A stretch of DNA of 64,000 nt from contig CAZXGI010000003.1 in the NCBI GenBank assembly GCA_964639965.1, forward strand, positions 16,745 through 80,744, given 5' to 3'. Position 1 is the stretch's first letter; the number at the start of each line of letters is the position of its first letter. Positions 51,589-60,596 of the stretch are shown one piece after another. This DNA comes from TMED23 sp964639965. GTDB lineage: Bacteria > Pseudomonadota > Alphaproteobacteria > Rhodospirillales > UBA2165. Below the pieces are notes generated by a model. That model had not been told where the DNA came from. It was given only the letters and a program-made list of their open reading frames with translations, and did not search any database. Position numbers and translations under genes: made by a program.

Positions 51589-52362
51589 ATGAAAATTACG
51601 GTTTTAGGATCTGGACATAGCGGCGGAACGCCCATGGTTGGAGAGGGGTGGGGTAATGTTGATTCCAAGAATCCTAAAAATTATCGTACCCGACCATCAA
51701 TTTTGATTGAGAATGATGGGTCTACGATTCTAGTTGATACCTCACCAGACCTTAGAGTTCAATTGCTCGCAGCTAATGTGAAACACATTGATGCTGTTCT
51801 TTATACTCATGGTCATGCAGATCATTTAAACGGAATAGATGATCTTCGATCAATCAATAGAGCCATGAATGCTTGGATTCCAGCATATACAGATACGAAG
51901 ACCTGGGCAGAAATAACCAACCGTTTTAATTATGTTTTAGAGCCCCTTAAAAATAGTTCAAAATTTTTTTATAAACCATGTCTAAAAAGATACGATATAA
52001 TCGCAGGTCAGGAGTTCAAAATTGGCGATTTCTGCATAAGAGCTATGGATCAAGATCACGGTTTTATGCGAACTCTAGGGTATAGAATCAACCAATTTGC
52101 ATACTCTACCGATGTTGTTGAGCTTCCTGAAAAAAGCTTCGAAATACTTGAAGGAATTGATACATGGATGGTGGGGGCTCTTTGGAAAGAACCGCATATT
52201 ACCCACGCCCATGTTGAAAAAGTTATTCAATGGGCCGGGCGAGTCGAACCAAAAAGGCTCATTTTAACACATTTATCACATAAAATTGACTATGAAACGG
52301 TCTCTAAAGATTTACCTAAATTTGCCGAATTAGCTTACGATGGAATGACGATTTCGATTTAA
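51589..52362 (+). CDS. MBL-fold hydrolase, PhnP-like
   Basis: A 257-residue metallo-beta-lactamase-fold protein. The start MKITVLGSGHSGGTPMVG is typical of the PhnP/Lpr group. The metal motif is THGHADHLNGIDDLR, with another histidine in QDHGFMRTLGY and a C-terminal HLSHKIDY. It starts four bases after tatD and completes the usual metG-tatD-MBL trio. PhnP-like enzymes hydrolyse cyclic phosphodiesters, but the role of this core copy is unassigned. There is no signal peptide. Confidence 0.92.
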   Translation: MKITVLGSGHSGGTPMVGEGWGNVDSKNPKNYRTRPSILIENDGSTILVDTSPDLRVQLLAANVKHIDAVLYTHGHADHLNGIDDLRSINRAMNAWIPAYTDTKTWAEITNRFNYVLEPLKNSSKFFYKPCLKRYDIIAGQEFKIGDFCIRAMDQDHGFMRTLGYRINQFAYSTDVVELPEKSFEILEGIDTWMVGALWKEPHITHAHVEKVIQWAGRVEPKRLILTHLSHKIDYETVSKDLPKFAELAYDGMTISI

Positions 52363-52696
52363 CATTGTTAAATTAATTATTGAGCCAATGCACATAAGTC
52401 GTTGGTTATGAATAATTAAATTGAAATATATCTCTATTTTCCATAATATACATTATGCGACAAATAGATTATTACGAAATTTGAATGGTGTACATAATCA
52501 CTGCCCGGCTTCAAAAAGATATAGAACACCGTTAGTTTAAAATCAAAAAAATTGGATTCAGATTAAGGCTGTCAAACCATTAAACCGTGAGAGTTTCTTC
52601 AAATATTCCAACGTTTAAAGATATTGCTGACAATTTGTATACTATAGATAGAATTATATATTTCTAGATTTTTAAGAATATTATAGGAAATAAACG
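52363..52696. other. Gene-free AT-rich region before mazG
   Basis: A 334-bp stretch with only tiny frames, the longest being a 16-codon one on the plus strand without a ribosome-binding site. Nothing structured stands out. TGACAATTTGTATACTATA near 52626 is a loose promoter-like string, about 60 bp before mazG. I would not defend a -35/-10 pair. It marks the end of the tatD/MBL unit. Confidence 0.5.
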
Positions 52697-53512
52697 ATGA
52701 TTGATGAGAGTAAAAATTACAAAAGAATGGCCAGTATCGAACGCCTAAAATTTGTTATGGAACGTTTACGGGACCCTAAAACAGGATGCCCTTGGGATAT
52801 TATTCAAACTTTTGAATCAATAGCCCCCTATACTATTGAAGAAGCATACGAAGTTGCAGACGCTATTCAACATGGCAATAAATCTGCGTTGAAAGAAGAG
52901 CTTGGTGATTTGTTACTTCAAGTTATCTTTCATGCCCAGATCGCAGCTGAAAACGGTGATTTTAATTTTGATGATGTCGCTGATGCCATAAGTGAAAAAA
53001 TGATTAAACGTCATCCACATGTATTTGGAAAGGCACAAGTTGAAAGCGTTTCCCAGCAAATGGTTGCGTGGGAAGATTTAAAAGCCAAAGAACGAGAAAA
53101 AGAAGAATCGACTCTAGGTGTATTAGATGGCGTTGCAAAAGGTCTCCCTGCCCTGCTCCGTGCCTTTAAATTGCAAAAACGTGCGGCACGAGTTGGTTTC
53201 GATTGGCCTGATTTAAATGGCGCTTATAGTAAACTTTACGAAGAACTTGCCGAACTATCAAAAGAATTAAAACGCCCAGAATTAGATAAAGAAAAACTCG
53301 AAGAAGAATTTGGGGATGTCATGTTTTCTATGGTCAATGTTGCACGGAAGTTGGGTATTGAGCCAGAATCAGCTCTTAGAACTGGAAACCTTAAGTTTGA
53401 AAAACGCTTCTCCTATATTGAAAAAGCACTCACAAAAACAAACCAAGATTTTAATGCCGTTACACTTAATGATCTGGAAAGCCTATGGCAGGAATCGAAA
53501 ACAAAGACATAA
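52697..53512 (+). CDS. mazG: Nucleoside triphosphate pyrophosphohydrolase MazG
   Basis: A 271-residue MazG with two tandem MazG domains. The first carries RDPKTGCPWDIIQTFESIAPYTIEEAYEV with the EExxE-type metal glutamates, then EELGDLLLQVIFHAQIA; the second has LYEELAELSKELKRPEL and EEEFGDVMFSMVNVARKLG. It hydrolyses dNTPs or NTPs, including (p)ppGpp-related or damaged forms. AGGAAATAAACG gives a fair ribosome-binding site. It converges with the IMPase gene across 41 bp. In relatives it is near hflX, as here. Confidence 0.95.
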   Translation: MIDESKNYKRMASIERLKFVMERLRDPKTGCPWDIIQTFESIAPYTIEEAYEVADAIQHGNKSALKEELGDLLLQVIFHAQIAAENGDFNFDDVADAISEKMIKRHPHVFGKAQVESVSQQMVAWEDLKAKEREKEESTLGVLDGVAKGLPALLRAFKLQKRAARVGFDWPDLNGAYSKLYEELAELSKELKRPELDKEKLEEEFGDVMFSMVNVARKLGIEPESALRTGNLKFEKRFSYIEKALTKTNQDFNAVTLNDLESLWQESKTKT

Positions 53513-53522
53513 ACTCTTTTGA

Positions 53523-53537
53523 TACTTTACGAAAGTA
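53523..53537. terminator. Weak possible bidirectional terminator hairpin
   Basis: TACTTT-ACG-AAAGTA forms a perfect 6-bp stem with a 3-nt loop in the 41-bp gap between the convergent mazG and IMPase genes. The stem is AT-rich and there is no long T-run, so termination would be inefficient at best. Confidence 0.3.
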
Positions 53538-53553
53538 CAAATCTATATGCAGG

Positions 53554-54354
53554 TTAAACAAACAGTTTTCTCAACTTCAACCATTCAGATTCTGAAGTCG
53601 CAACTAGAAGATTCTCACGGTTTGTTGGAATTGGTTTATATGGAATTTGTGAGTCAATATAAGCGTGATAACCGCCAGCTTCCGAAATGATAAGTAAGCC
53701 GGCAGCATGGTCCCACGGTTTCAATATAAAGTATTCCGCAAAATGAATTTTTCCTAGCGTCATATCTGTATATTCACGACCAATACAACGATATCTGAGC
53801 ATATTCTTTGGGATTTCATCGCTTGATAGGTTATCTCTAAATTTGTTTTGTCGAAAATTACCTAGCGATGCAGTCATGTTATTTTGGATAGGAGACGGTG
53901 GTATGATTATACGAGAATCATTTGCCCAAGCCCCCCCTCCCAACTCTGAAAAATAAATAACTTCAGAAATTGGATCATAAATCCAGCCAGCAATCGTTTC
54001 ACCACCATAACATAATGCAATAATAACGCAGAAACACTCTTTGCCATTAGCAAAATTTCTTGTGCCATCAATCGGGTCAATAATCCAAACAGGTTCTTCT
54101 CCTAACAATCGTTTTTCAATAGCAGGGTCTGCATCAACAGCCTCTTCGCCAATAAAAACACTTCCGGGTAGTAATGCCGATAATTCGCTTGTAAAACGCT
54201 TTTCAGCACGGATATCTGCTTTCGTGACAATCTCCCCCGAAAATTTTTTACCGATCTCATGATTTTTGAGATTACGGAAAAAGGGTAGAATATGGACTGA
54301 AGTTATATCACGTATAATAGCAGCAACCTTTTGAGAGTCGAATTTCAAAGTCAT
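53554..54354 (-). CDS. Inositol-monophosphatase-family phosphatase (HisN-like)
   Basis: A 266-residue Li-sensitive phosphatase fold. Motifs are GEEAVDAD (catalytic glutamate), the metal site WIIDPIDGTRNFANG (DPIDGT) and the C-terminal LKPWDHAAGLLIISEAGG (WDxAAG). The family includes inositol, fructose-1,6-bisphosphate and histidinol-phosphate phosphatases. The alphaproteobacterial copy near hflX is often annotated as histidinol phosphatase HisN or SuhB, and I cannot decide. It lies 27 bp after hflX on the same strand. Confidence 0.87.
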   Translation of the reverse strand: MTLKFDSQKVAAIIRDITSVHILPFFRNLKNHEIGKKFSGEIVTKADIRAEKRFTSELSALLPGSVFIGEEAVDADPAIEKRLLGEEPVWIIDPIDGTRNFANGKECFCVIIALCYGGETIAGWIYDPISEVIYFSELGGGAWANDSRIIIPPSPIQNNMTASLGNFRQNKFRDNLSSDEIPKNMLRYRCIGREYTDMTLGKIHFAEYFILKPWDHAAGLLIISEAGGYHAYIDSQIPYKPIPTNRENLLVATSESEWLKLRKLFV

Positions 54355-54380
54355 AAAATTACTTTTTTAAACTACAATGA

Positions 54381-55760
54381 TCATTCAGAGCTGAATTTGT
54401 GATTTTTTTTCGTTAAGCCCCTTTTTTTTTGCTCAAAACGTGCAAAGTCTTCTGGTTCTAATTTGATTTTCAATTCAATCCAATCTTTTGTATCATTCCG
54501 GGCGATAACCTCACCACGATCATAAAGCCAGGAAAGTAAGGAGCCCTCGTCCCAATTGACTTTGATTCTGACTTCCTTGCGCCGAACCGTTAGATGTGTA
54601 TCAATGGTATTGAGAAGCTCATCAAAGCCTTTTCGTGAGGTAGCCGATACCAAAACCATTTCGTTGGCGTGTCTTTCTAACATCGTAATTTGACTTTTTC
54701 GCTCTTCATGTGTCAACAAATCGGATTTATTAAGTATCTCAATAATTGGAACGGGTTTAACATCAGGAATTTCGCTATCCTCCATTACCCCTAAATCTTT
54801 AAGAACCATCTCTACATCTCTCTTCTGGGCAATAGTTTCTGCATGGGATATATCACGTACATGCAGCAAAAGATCAGCCTCCACAACTTCTTCCAAAGTT
54901 GCTCTAAAAGCCTCTACAAGTTCATGAGGAAGTTCAGAAACAAATCCAACCGTGTCAGACAGTATAGTATCGGTTCCTGAGGGCAATTTTATACTCCTCA
55001 TTGTTGGGTCAAGTGTCGCAAATAATTGATCTTTTGAAAGTACATCTGCATTACTAAGAGCATTAAATAAAGTCGATTTTCCAGCATTGGTATAACCGAC
55101 CAGAGCTACAACGGGGTACGATTCTCGCTGGCGAGCATCCCGGTGCAGTTGCCGTGTACGCCTAACGTCCTTGACCTGCTTATTAAGACTCGTAATACGC
55201 TCGTCAATCATTCGACGATCGGATTCAATTTGTCGTTCTCCTGGACCTCCCATAAAACCAAAACCGCCACGTTGCCGCTCAAGATGAGTCCACGATCTTA
55301 CCAAGCGACTACGCTGATAACTTAGTGATGCAAGTTCCACCTGCAGCCCTCCCTCTTTAGTGCGAGCCCGGGCTCCAAAAATCTCAAGGATGATTCCTGT
55401 TCGATCAATAACTTTCGCTTTCCATGCTTGTTCCAAATTACGCTGCTGAACAGGCGTCAAGGCCCCATCAACAATTACGACCTTGATTTCTTGACGCGTA
55501 ATAACTCCACCTATGCGCTCGACTGCGCCTCTACCAAATAAACTGGACGGTTTAGGCCGATTCACGACAACAATTTCACTGTGGGCGACAACTAATTCGA
55601 CACCTTGTGCGAAACGTATGCACTCTTCTAATCGCCCTGCAGGATCACGCAATGGTTTAGAAACGCTCATGGCACTAACACTTAGCGTTTTAATGCAAGG
55701 TTGAATAACTAGGCAGCGACCGTTTGTTGACTGCAACTCATTATCAGAACACCAATTCAA
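54381..55760 (-). CDS. hflX: GTPase HflX
   Basis: Ribosome-associated GTPase of about 459 residues. The N-terminal HflX domain has SSLFGRGAVERIGG (the nucleotide-binding region) and the DRTGIILEIFGARARTKEG core; the G-domain has G1 GYTNAGKSTLFNAL, G3 DTVGFVSELPHELVEAF and G4 NKSD. It splits stalled or hibernating ribosomes. No ATG precedes family homology (RCLVIQPCIK at about residue 15), so TTG 55760 is the working start, although without a good ribosome-binding site. The ATG at codon 31 would cut the N-terminal domain. It is 11 bp after hfq, and the pair is a classic operon. Confidence 0.95.
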   Translation of the reverse strand: MNWCSDNELQSTNGRCLVIQPCIKTLSVSAMSVSKPLRDPAGRLEECIRFAQGVELVVAHSEIVVVNRPKPSSLFGRGAVERIGGVITRQEIKVVIVDGALTPVQQRNLEQAWKAKVIDRTGIILEIFGARARTKEGGLQVELASLSYQRSRLVRSWTHLERQRGGFGFMGGPGERQIESDRRMIDERITSLNKQVKDVRRTRQLHRDARQRESYPVVALVGYTNAGKSTLFNALSNADVLSKDQLFATLDPTMRSIKLPSGTDTILSDTVGFVSELPHELVEAFRATLEEVVEADLLLHVRDISHAETIAQKRDVEMVLKDLGVMEDSEIPDVKPVPIIEILNKSDLLTHEERKSQITMLERHANEMVLVSATSRKGFDELLNTIDTHLTVRRKEVRIKVNWDEGSLLSWLYDRGEVIARNDTKDWIELKIKLEPEDFARFEQKKRGLTKKNHKFSSE

Positions 55761-55771
55761 ATCAAAATCGA

Positions 55772-56050
55772 CTATGCTGATTCGGCTGCTGAATCAGGGA
55801 CATCTTCGTCTACATCTTCTGCCTCAGGCTCAAAGAGTTGAACTGGGCCCGAAGGCATTACAGTCGAGATTGCATGTTTATAAACAAGTTGCGTATGCCC
55901 ATCCCGACGTAACAAAATTGAGAAGTTATCAAACCAAGAGATAATTCCTTGAAGTTTAACACCATTAACTAGAAACACTGTACAAGGATTTTTGCTTTTT
56001 CGAACAGCGTTTAAAAATACGTCTTGAACGTTTTGTGATTTTTCAGCCAT
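55772..56050 (-). CDS. hfq: RNA chaperone Hfq
   Basis: Sm-like hexameric RNA chaperone of 92 residues. The Sm1 motif runs VFLNAVRKSKNPCTVFLVNG, then LQGIISWFDNFSILLRRDG, and the Sm2 motif is the YKHAISTVMP region at about residue 60-69. The usual proximal-site Lys/His in YKH are present. The tail (about residues 70-92) is acidic and of unusual low complexity (EAEDVDEDVPDSAAES), unlike the basic tip of some Hfq proteins. AAGGGGGG gives a strong ribosome-binding site. Confidence 0.96.
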   Translation of the reverse strand: MAEKSQNVQDVFLNAVRKSKNPCTVFLVNGVKLQGIISWFDNFSILLRRDGHTQLVYKHAISTVMPSGPVQLFEPEAEDVDEDVPDSAAESA

Positions 56051-56162
56051 GGGTAAACCCCCCTTTTTGCGACTGCCCTATTTTCATTTTAGAGATTCGT
56101 TTTACCGACCTTCCAAATATTATATTACACTGCTTCTATAACATTAAAAGTATTTGTTTTAA

Positions 56163-56813
56163 CTATATTAAAAATTCTGCCATTTCACATAAATCCTTAA
56201 AATGAAAATCTGGAGGAAAACATGCATAATCCGCAGTAATGTGAGAATTTCTAATCAAGACGCTTGTGACTCCAGCCTTTTTGGCACACTCTATATCAGT
56301 TGGGGCATCCCCGACATACCAAGTGTCTAAACTTGGGATGATGCTAGAGCCATCAAGACAGAGAAAAATTGGGTCGGCGGCCGGTTTATCTTTCTGAGAA
56401 TCACCTGCACCAATGATGTTTGTAAAATAACTATTCCAACCAAGAAACTCACATTCTGCCCGTAATAAATCACCGGTTTTATTGCTAACAATACCGAGAG
56501 TTATTTTTGCCTCCATAAGTTGCTCGAGTAACTCTTCTGCAAAATAAAGAGGTTTTAATGTTTCTAAATGAGATGCACGTATTTGCGTATAGAATATGTC
56601 AGCCGCATCCTCCCATTTATCTCCAAAAATTTTTGGAAAACTCTCACGTAATGACCGTCTGACATTAGATCTTGTTTTTTTCAATGACCAAGTAGGTAGG
56701 TTCATAGCCTCAAGCGAAGAATTTAAAGCTCGATGTATGGACTTCCAATTATCTGCTAACGTATCATCCCAATCAAAAATAATAGCCTCTGGTTTATTTT
56801 CGTTATAACTCAT
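56163..56813 (-). CDS. HAD-family phosphatase
   Basis: A 216-residue phosphoglycolate-phosphatase-like HAD hydrolase. Motif I is FDWDDTLADNWKSIH, motif II is LGIVSNKTG, the lysine is in QKDKPAADP, and motif III is YVGDAPTDIECAKKAG. The four-helix cap lies at about residues 18-85. The ATG at 56813 overlaps the TGA stop of the aminotransferase (ATGA), so the two are coupled. The substrate is uncertain. Relatives include Gph and pyrophosphatase PpaX. Confidence 0.87.
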   Translation of the reverse strand: MSYNENKPEAIIFDWDDTLADNWKSIHRALNSSLEAMNLPTWSLKKTRSNVRRSLRESFPKIFGDKWEDAADIFYTQIRASHLETLKPLYFAEELLEQLMEAKITLGIVSNKTGDLLRAECEFLGWNSYFTNIIGAGDSQKDKPAADPIFLCLDGSSIIPSLDTWYVGDAPTDIECAKKAGVTSVLIRNSHITADYACFPPDFHFKDLCEMAEFLI

Positions 56814-57664
56814 ATTGGGTTTTTCATATAATGTAGATAATTTTCAATTAATAATTTAGTTAGAACGCCTACGGTACCATCTCCAACAATTTCTTGATCA
56901 ATCTTAACTATCGGTTTAACCAAAGCAGTTGAACTTGTGCAGAAAGCTTCTTTCGCTTGCTTAGCTTCAAGAAGCGAAAAAGGCCGCTCAATCAATGTCA
57001 TTCCAATTCTTTCGGCAAGTCTCAAAACAGTTTTCCTCGTAATCCCAGAGAGTATTGTATTATCGATAGGACTTGTAATTAATTCGTCTGCAAGTGTAAC
57101 AATCCAAGCATTAGAGGAAGTACCTTCGGTTATCATGCCTTTTTCATTAACCAACCACGCCTCTACAGCACCCTCCTGAACTGCAGCTTGCTTGGCCATT
57201 ACTGCAGGTAGTAAAGAGACTGTTTTAATATCACATCGTTTCCACCTAATATCAGGTTTGGATACTACTGCATGCCCTATACTAACACTTTCAATCGTAT
57301 CCCTCTTCGCATTTCGAGCATATACGATTAAACTCGGGGTTAAATCTTCAGGATAAGAAAAATCGCGATCATGTGTCCCCCTGGTTATTTGCAAATAAAT
57401 GCTACCATTTTTTACTCGATTCCGTCGGACAACTTCTTCTAAAATAACCTTTAAAACACGTCGGGTAGTCGGCCAACAAATACCAAGCTCACCTAACGAT
57501 CGATTGAGTCGATCCAAATGGAGTTCAATATCGATAAAATTTTTATCATAAATGGATATTACTTCATAAACACCATCCGCAAATTGAAAACCACGGTCTT
57601 CAATATGTACCTTTGCAAACATATGGGGTATGTATCTCCCGTTTACATACGCTATTCTGGGCAT
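56810..57664 (-). CDS. D-amino-acid aminotransferase (class IV PLP)
   Basis: A 284-residue class IV aminotransferase. The PLP lysine is in RCDIKTVSLLP, followed by AVMAKQAAVQEGAVEAW, and GTSSNAWIV carries the cofactor-binding threonine loop. SGITRKTVLRLAERIG and the RGFQFADGVYEVI N-terminus match D-alanine transaminases rather than the larger IlvE. It makes D-Glu or D-Ala for cell-wall precursors. It lies between trkA (19 bp) and a HAD phosphatase (four-base overlap). In relatives it is found in the same place. Confidence 0.9.
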   Translation of the reverse strand: MPRIAYVNGRYIPHMFAKVHIEDRGFQFADGVYEVISIYDKNFIDIELHLDRLNRSLGELGICWPTTRRVLKVILEEVVRRNRVKNGSIYLQITRGTHDRDFSYPEDLTPSLIVYARNAKRDTIESVSIGHAVVSKPDIRWKRCDIKTVSLLPAVMAKQAAVQEGAVEAWLVNEKGMITEGTSSNAWIVTLADELITSPIDNTILSGITRKTVLRLAERIGMTLIERPFSLLEAKQAKEAFCTSSTALVKPIVKIDQEIVGDGTVGVLTKLLIENYLHYMKNPI

Positions 57665-57683
57665 TATTTAATTGTCTTCATCT

Positions 57684-59060
57684 CTAAAAATATTCAAGGC
57701 CGACAGAAAAAATTTTCTCAACTTCACGTACTGCATCTGCTGCAGCGAAAAGAATAACACGATCATTAGCTTGAATAATGGTCTCACCCCTTGGGACAAT
57801 CACATCATCACCTCTAACAATGGCTCCTACTAGAACATTATCTGGTAATTCAGTTTCCCTTAACGGAACTCCAACTAAGCTTGTGGTTTCGACTGCTTCA
57901 GCTTCAATAATTTCCCCGAATCCATCGCGAATAGTATGGGCTGAGTGAATCCGACCTCGACGCACATGTTGGAGAATACTTGAAACAGTTATGCTTTGTG
58001 GGCTAACCACAACATCTATCCCTAGCGACGGGGTTAAAGGTACATAGGTTTCTCTGTTGATTAAAGTAATGGCCCGTCCTCCCCCCATGCGTTTAGCTAA
58101 TAGCGACGCCATGATATTAGTCTCATCGTCATTGGTAACGGCAACGACAGTCTCTGTTGCTTTAATATTTGCTTCTTCTAATATTTCCATATCTAAAATT
58201 GAACCTTGCAAAACTACTGATCGTTTTAGCGTACGTGCTACATGCTCTGCTCTAATTTTATTATCTTCAATGACCTTTAAATTTACCGATGGATAGTTTC
58301 TTTCAATTTGGCTTGCTAAAGATTCTCCTATATTTCCTCCACCAAATATTACAACGCGATTTGCTTCAGATTCCTCATGTCCAAATGCAGCCATAGTTCG
58401 ACTGACATGTTGACTATCTACTATCAAATAAACTTCATCTCCGGGAATCATATAATCATCTGCTGTGGGAATAATTGGTATATTATCTCTGACTATCCCA
58501 ACCACTATTATATTCAAATCAGGAAAAAGTTGTGTAAGTTGTCTGAGTGGCGTATTTACAACCGGACAATCATCTTCACACCGCACTCCCGTTAATTTAA
58601 CTTTTCCATTAGCTAATGAAATCGTGTCAAACGCTCCGGGAGCCTGTAGCCTCCGCGCTATATCATTGGCAATTTCTAGTTCCGGCGAAATTATAAAATC
58701 AATGGGCACATGATCTCGAGAATACAAATTAGCCCATTTATCTTCCAAATAACCTTGTTGCCGAATACGCGCAATTTTTGTTGTAATATCGAAAAGCGAG
58801 TGTGCAACTTGACACGCTACTATATTAACCTCATCTGCCTGCGTTACGGCAATCAACATATCTGTATCTTCAGCTCCTGCCCTAGCCAAAACATCAGGAT
58901 GAGATGCAAAACCAGTAACAGCTTTCACATCTAGTGTACTACTAATTTTGCGAGCTAGTTCGGCGGATTGATCAATAACAGTAACATCATTTTCTTCAAG
59001 GGCGAGATAGCGCGCAATGTTGTAACCAACCTGCCCTGCACCACAAATAATTACTTTCAT
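57684..59060 (-). CDS. trkA: Trk potassium-uptake regulator TrkA
   Basis: Cytoplasmic NAD/ATP-binding regulatory subunit of the TrkH/G potassium channel. It has about 458 residues with two RCK modules. The first N-domain has MKVIICGAGQVGYNIARYLA and the second VVIFGGGNIGESLASQI, and each is followed by a TrkA-C domain. ATG 59060 (with GGACGAG just upstream) begins exactly at the Rossmann strand. The extra six codons from TTG 59078 are not needed. It follows ntrX by 67 bp. A TrkH gene is not in the window. Confidence 0.95.
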   Translation of the reverse strand: MKVIICGAGQVGYNIARYLALEENDVTVIDQSAELARKISSTLDVKAVTGFASHPDVLARAGAEDTDMLIAVTQADEVNIVACQVAHSLFDITTKIARIRQQGYLEDKWANLYSRDHVPIDFIISPELEIANDIARRLQAPGAFDTISLANGKVKLTGVRCEDDCPVVNTPLRQLTQLFPDLNIIVVGIVRDNIPIIPTADDYMIPGDEVYLIVDSQHVSRTMAAFGHEESEANRVVIFGGGNIGESLASQIERNYPSVNLKVIEDNKIRAEHVARTLKRSVVLQGSILDMEILEEANIKATETVVAVTNDDETNIMASLLAKRMGGGRAITLINRETYVPLTPSLGIDVVVSPQSITVSSILQHVRRGRIHSAHTIRDGFGEIIEAEAVETTSLVGVPLRETELPDNVLVGAIVRGDDVIVPRGETIIQANDRVILFAAADAVREVEKIFSVGLEYF

Positions 59061-59127
59061 GACTCGTCCACGATCCAATTATCTATGCAGATAATATACT
59101 TATTGAGTATATTATTAAATGTCATTC

Positions 59128-60525
59128 TCAGTTACTAGCCGTTCTAGAACGTTCATCAGATTGAAACCCTAAAGATTTAAGTTTTCGATGTAGAGCGGAT
59201 CTTTCCATTCCAACAAAAATAGCAGTTTTGGATATATTGCCACCAAAACGACTAACTTGAGCTTCCAAATATTTGCGCTCAAAAATCTCCCTAGCCTCCC
59301 TTAGTTTCAGTCCAACAAAATCAGAACTTTCAAAACCTAATACTGAATTTGTTTCGAGAATACCTAACTCTGCAGGAATCATGTCTGGCGATATTGGAAC
59401 TTTCTTTTCTCCAGGAGCCATGATCAAAATACGTTCAATAACATTGCGTAACTCGCGAACATTTCCTGGCCAAGCATAAACCTGTAACTTAGCAAGAGAT
59501 TCCTTAGAAAAAACTCGATAAGTTCGTCCATTGATCATCGACATTTGACCCACAAAATAATCGACTAGGTCAGGTATATCCTCAAGATAATCACATAACG
59601 GAGGAACTTTTATTGGTACAACACTTAATCGATAAAAAAGATCCTCACGAAATCGTCCCTGGTGCATCTCTTCTGATAAATCTTTAGATGACGCGGCAAT
59701 AACCCTCACGTCAACATTTATAAAGTTAGCACCACCAACACGTTGAAATGATTGTTCCTGGAGAACCCTAACAATTTTACCTTGAGTTTCTAAAGGCATG
59801 TCTGCCACCTCGTCCAGAAACAATGTCCCATTATGAGCTTGTTCAAACGTACCCACCTCTTTACGGATATTACCTTCAACTATGCTTTCCAGACCAAATA
59901 AGCCAGTTTCGAAATTAATTGGATTTAAAGCAGCACAATTAATTGAAATAAATGGTCCTTCTGCTCGAGCTGAGTTCTTATGAAGTAGGCGTGAGACAAC
60001 ACCTTTCCCTGATCCAGCGGGGCCGGTAATTAAAACACGACTATTAGCACTAGCAACCCGTTCAATGGACTGGCGCAATTGAGTAATTACATTGGAAGTT
60101 CCAATAAGATTAACATCTCCACCAATCTGTTTTTTAAGATCCTCATTTTCACGTTTCAAATTGGAGTTCTCGATTGCTCGGTTTATAACTAAAATCAAGC
60201 GATCTGCCGTAAAAGGTTTTTCAATAAAATCAAAAGCCCCTATATTAATCGAAGAAACCGCGGTCTCTATATCCCCATGACCACTCATCATAACTACTGG
60301 TAAATTTGGATGTTCAGCACAAATAATTTTTAAAATCTCAATGCCCTCTAAAGGATCATTTAACCAAATATCCAAAAGCACTATGCTTGGACGCCGAGAC
60401 TCGATTGATTCTAATGCAGTTTGGCAATCAATTGCTTCCCGTGTCTGATGCCCTTCATCTTGCAAAATACCGGCTGCTAAAAGACGAATATCATTCTGAT
60501 CATCTACAATTAAAATATCGTGCAT
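59128..60525 (-). CDS. ntrX: NtrX response regulator (no intact GAFTGA loop)
   Basis: A 465-residue AAA+ response regulator. The receiver domain has IVDDQNDIRLLAAG and the phospho-acceptor aspartate in VLLDIWLND. The ATPase domain has Walker A GPAGSGKG and Walker B FLDEVADMP. The Fis-type HTH is at the C-terminus (ISKTAIFVGMERSALHRKLK). Where sigma54 activators have GAFTGA, this protein reads FGLESIVEGNIRKEVG. In some alphaproteobacteria NtrX works without sigma54, and that is the likely reading here. The ATG at 60525 is chosen over TTG 60531. It forms an operon with ntrY upstream. Confidence 0.93.
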   Translation of the reverse strand: MHDILIVDDQNDIRLLAAGILQDEGHQTREAIDCQTALESIESRRPSIVLLDIWLNDPLEGIEILKIICAEHPNLPVVMMSGHGDIETAVSSINIGAFDFIEKPFTADRLILVINRAIENSNLKRENEDLKKQIGGDVNLIGTSNVITQLRQSIERVASANSRVLITGPAGSGKGVVSRLLHKNSARAEGPFISINCAALNPINFETGLFGLESIVEGNIRKEVGTFEQAHNGTLFLDEVADMPLETQGKIVRVLQEQSFQRVGGANFINVDVRVIAASSKDLSEEMHQGRFREDLFYRLSVVPIKVPPLCDYLEDIPDLVDYFVGQMSMINGRTYRVFSKESLAKLQVYAWPGNVRELRNVIERILIMAPGEKKVPISPDMIPAELGILETNSVLGFESSDFVGLKLREAREIFERKYLEAQVSRFGGNISKTAIFVGMERSALHRKLKSLGFQSDERSRTASN

Positions 60526-60596
60526 TGTCAAATTAAATACAACTTTCTAATAGGTCCACTTAAAATATTTAGTTAAATTATAGTTAGTTCCCAACA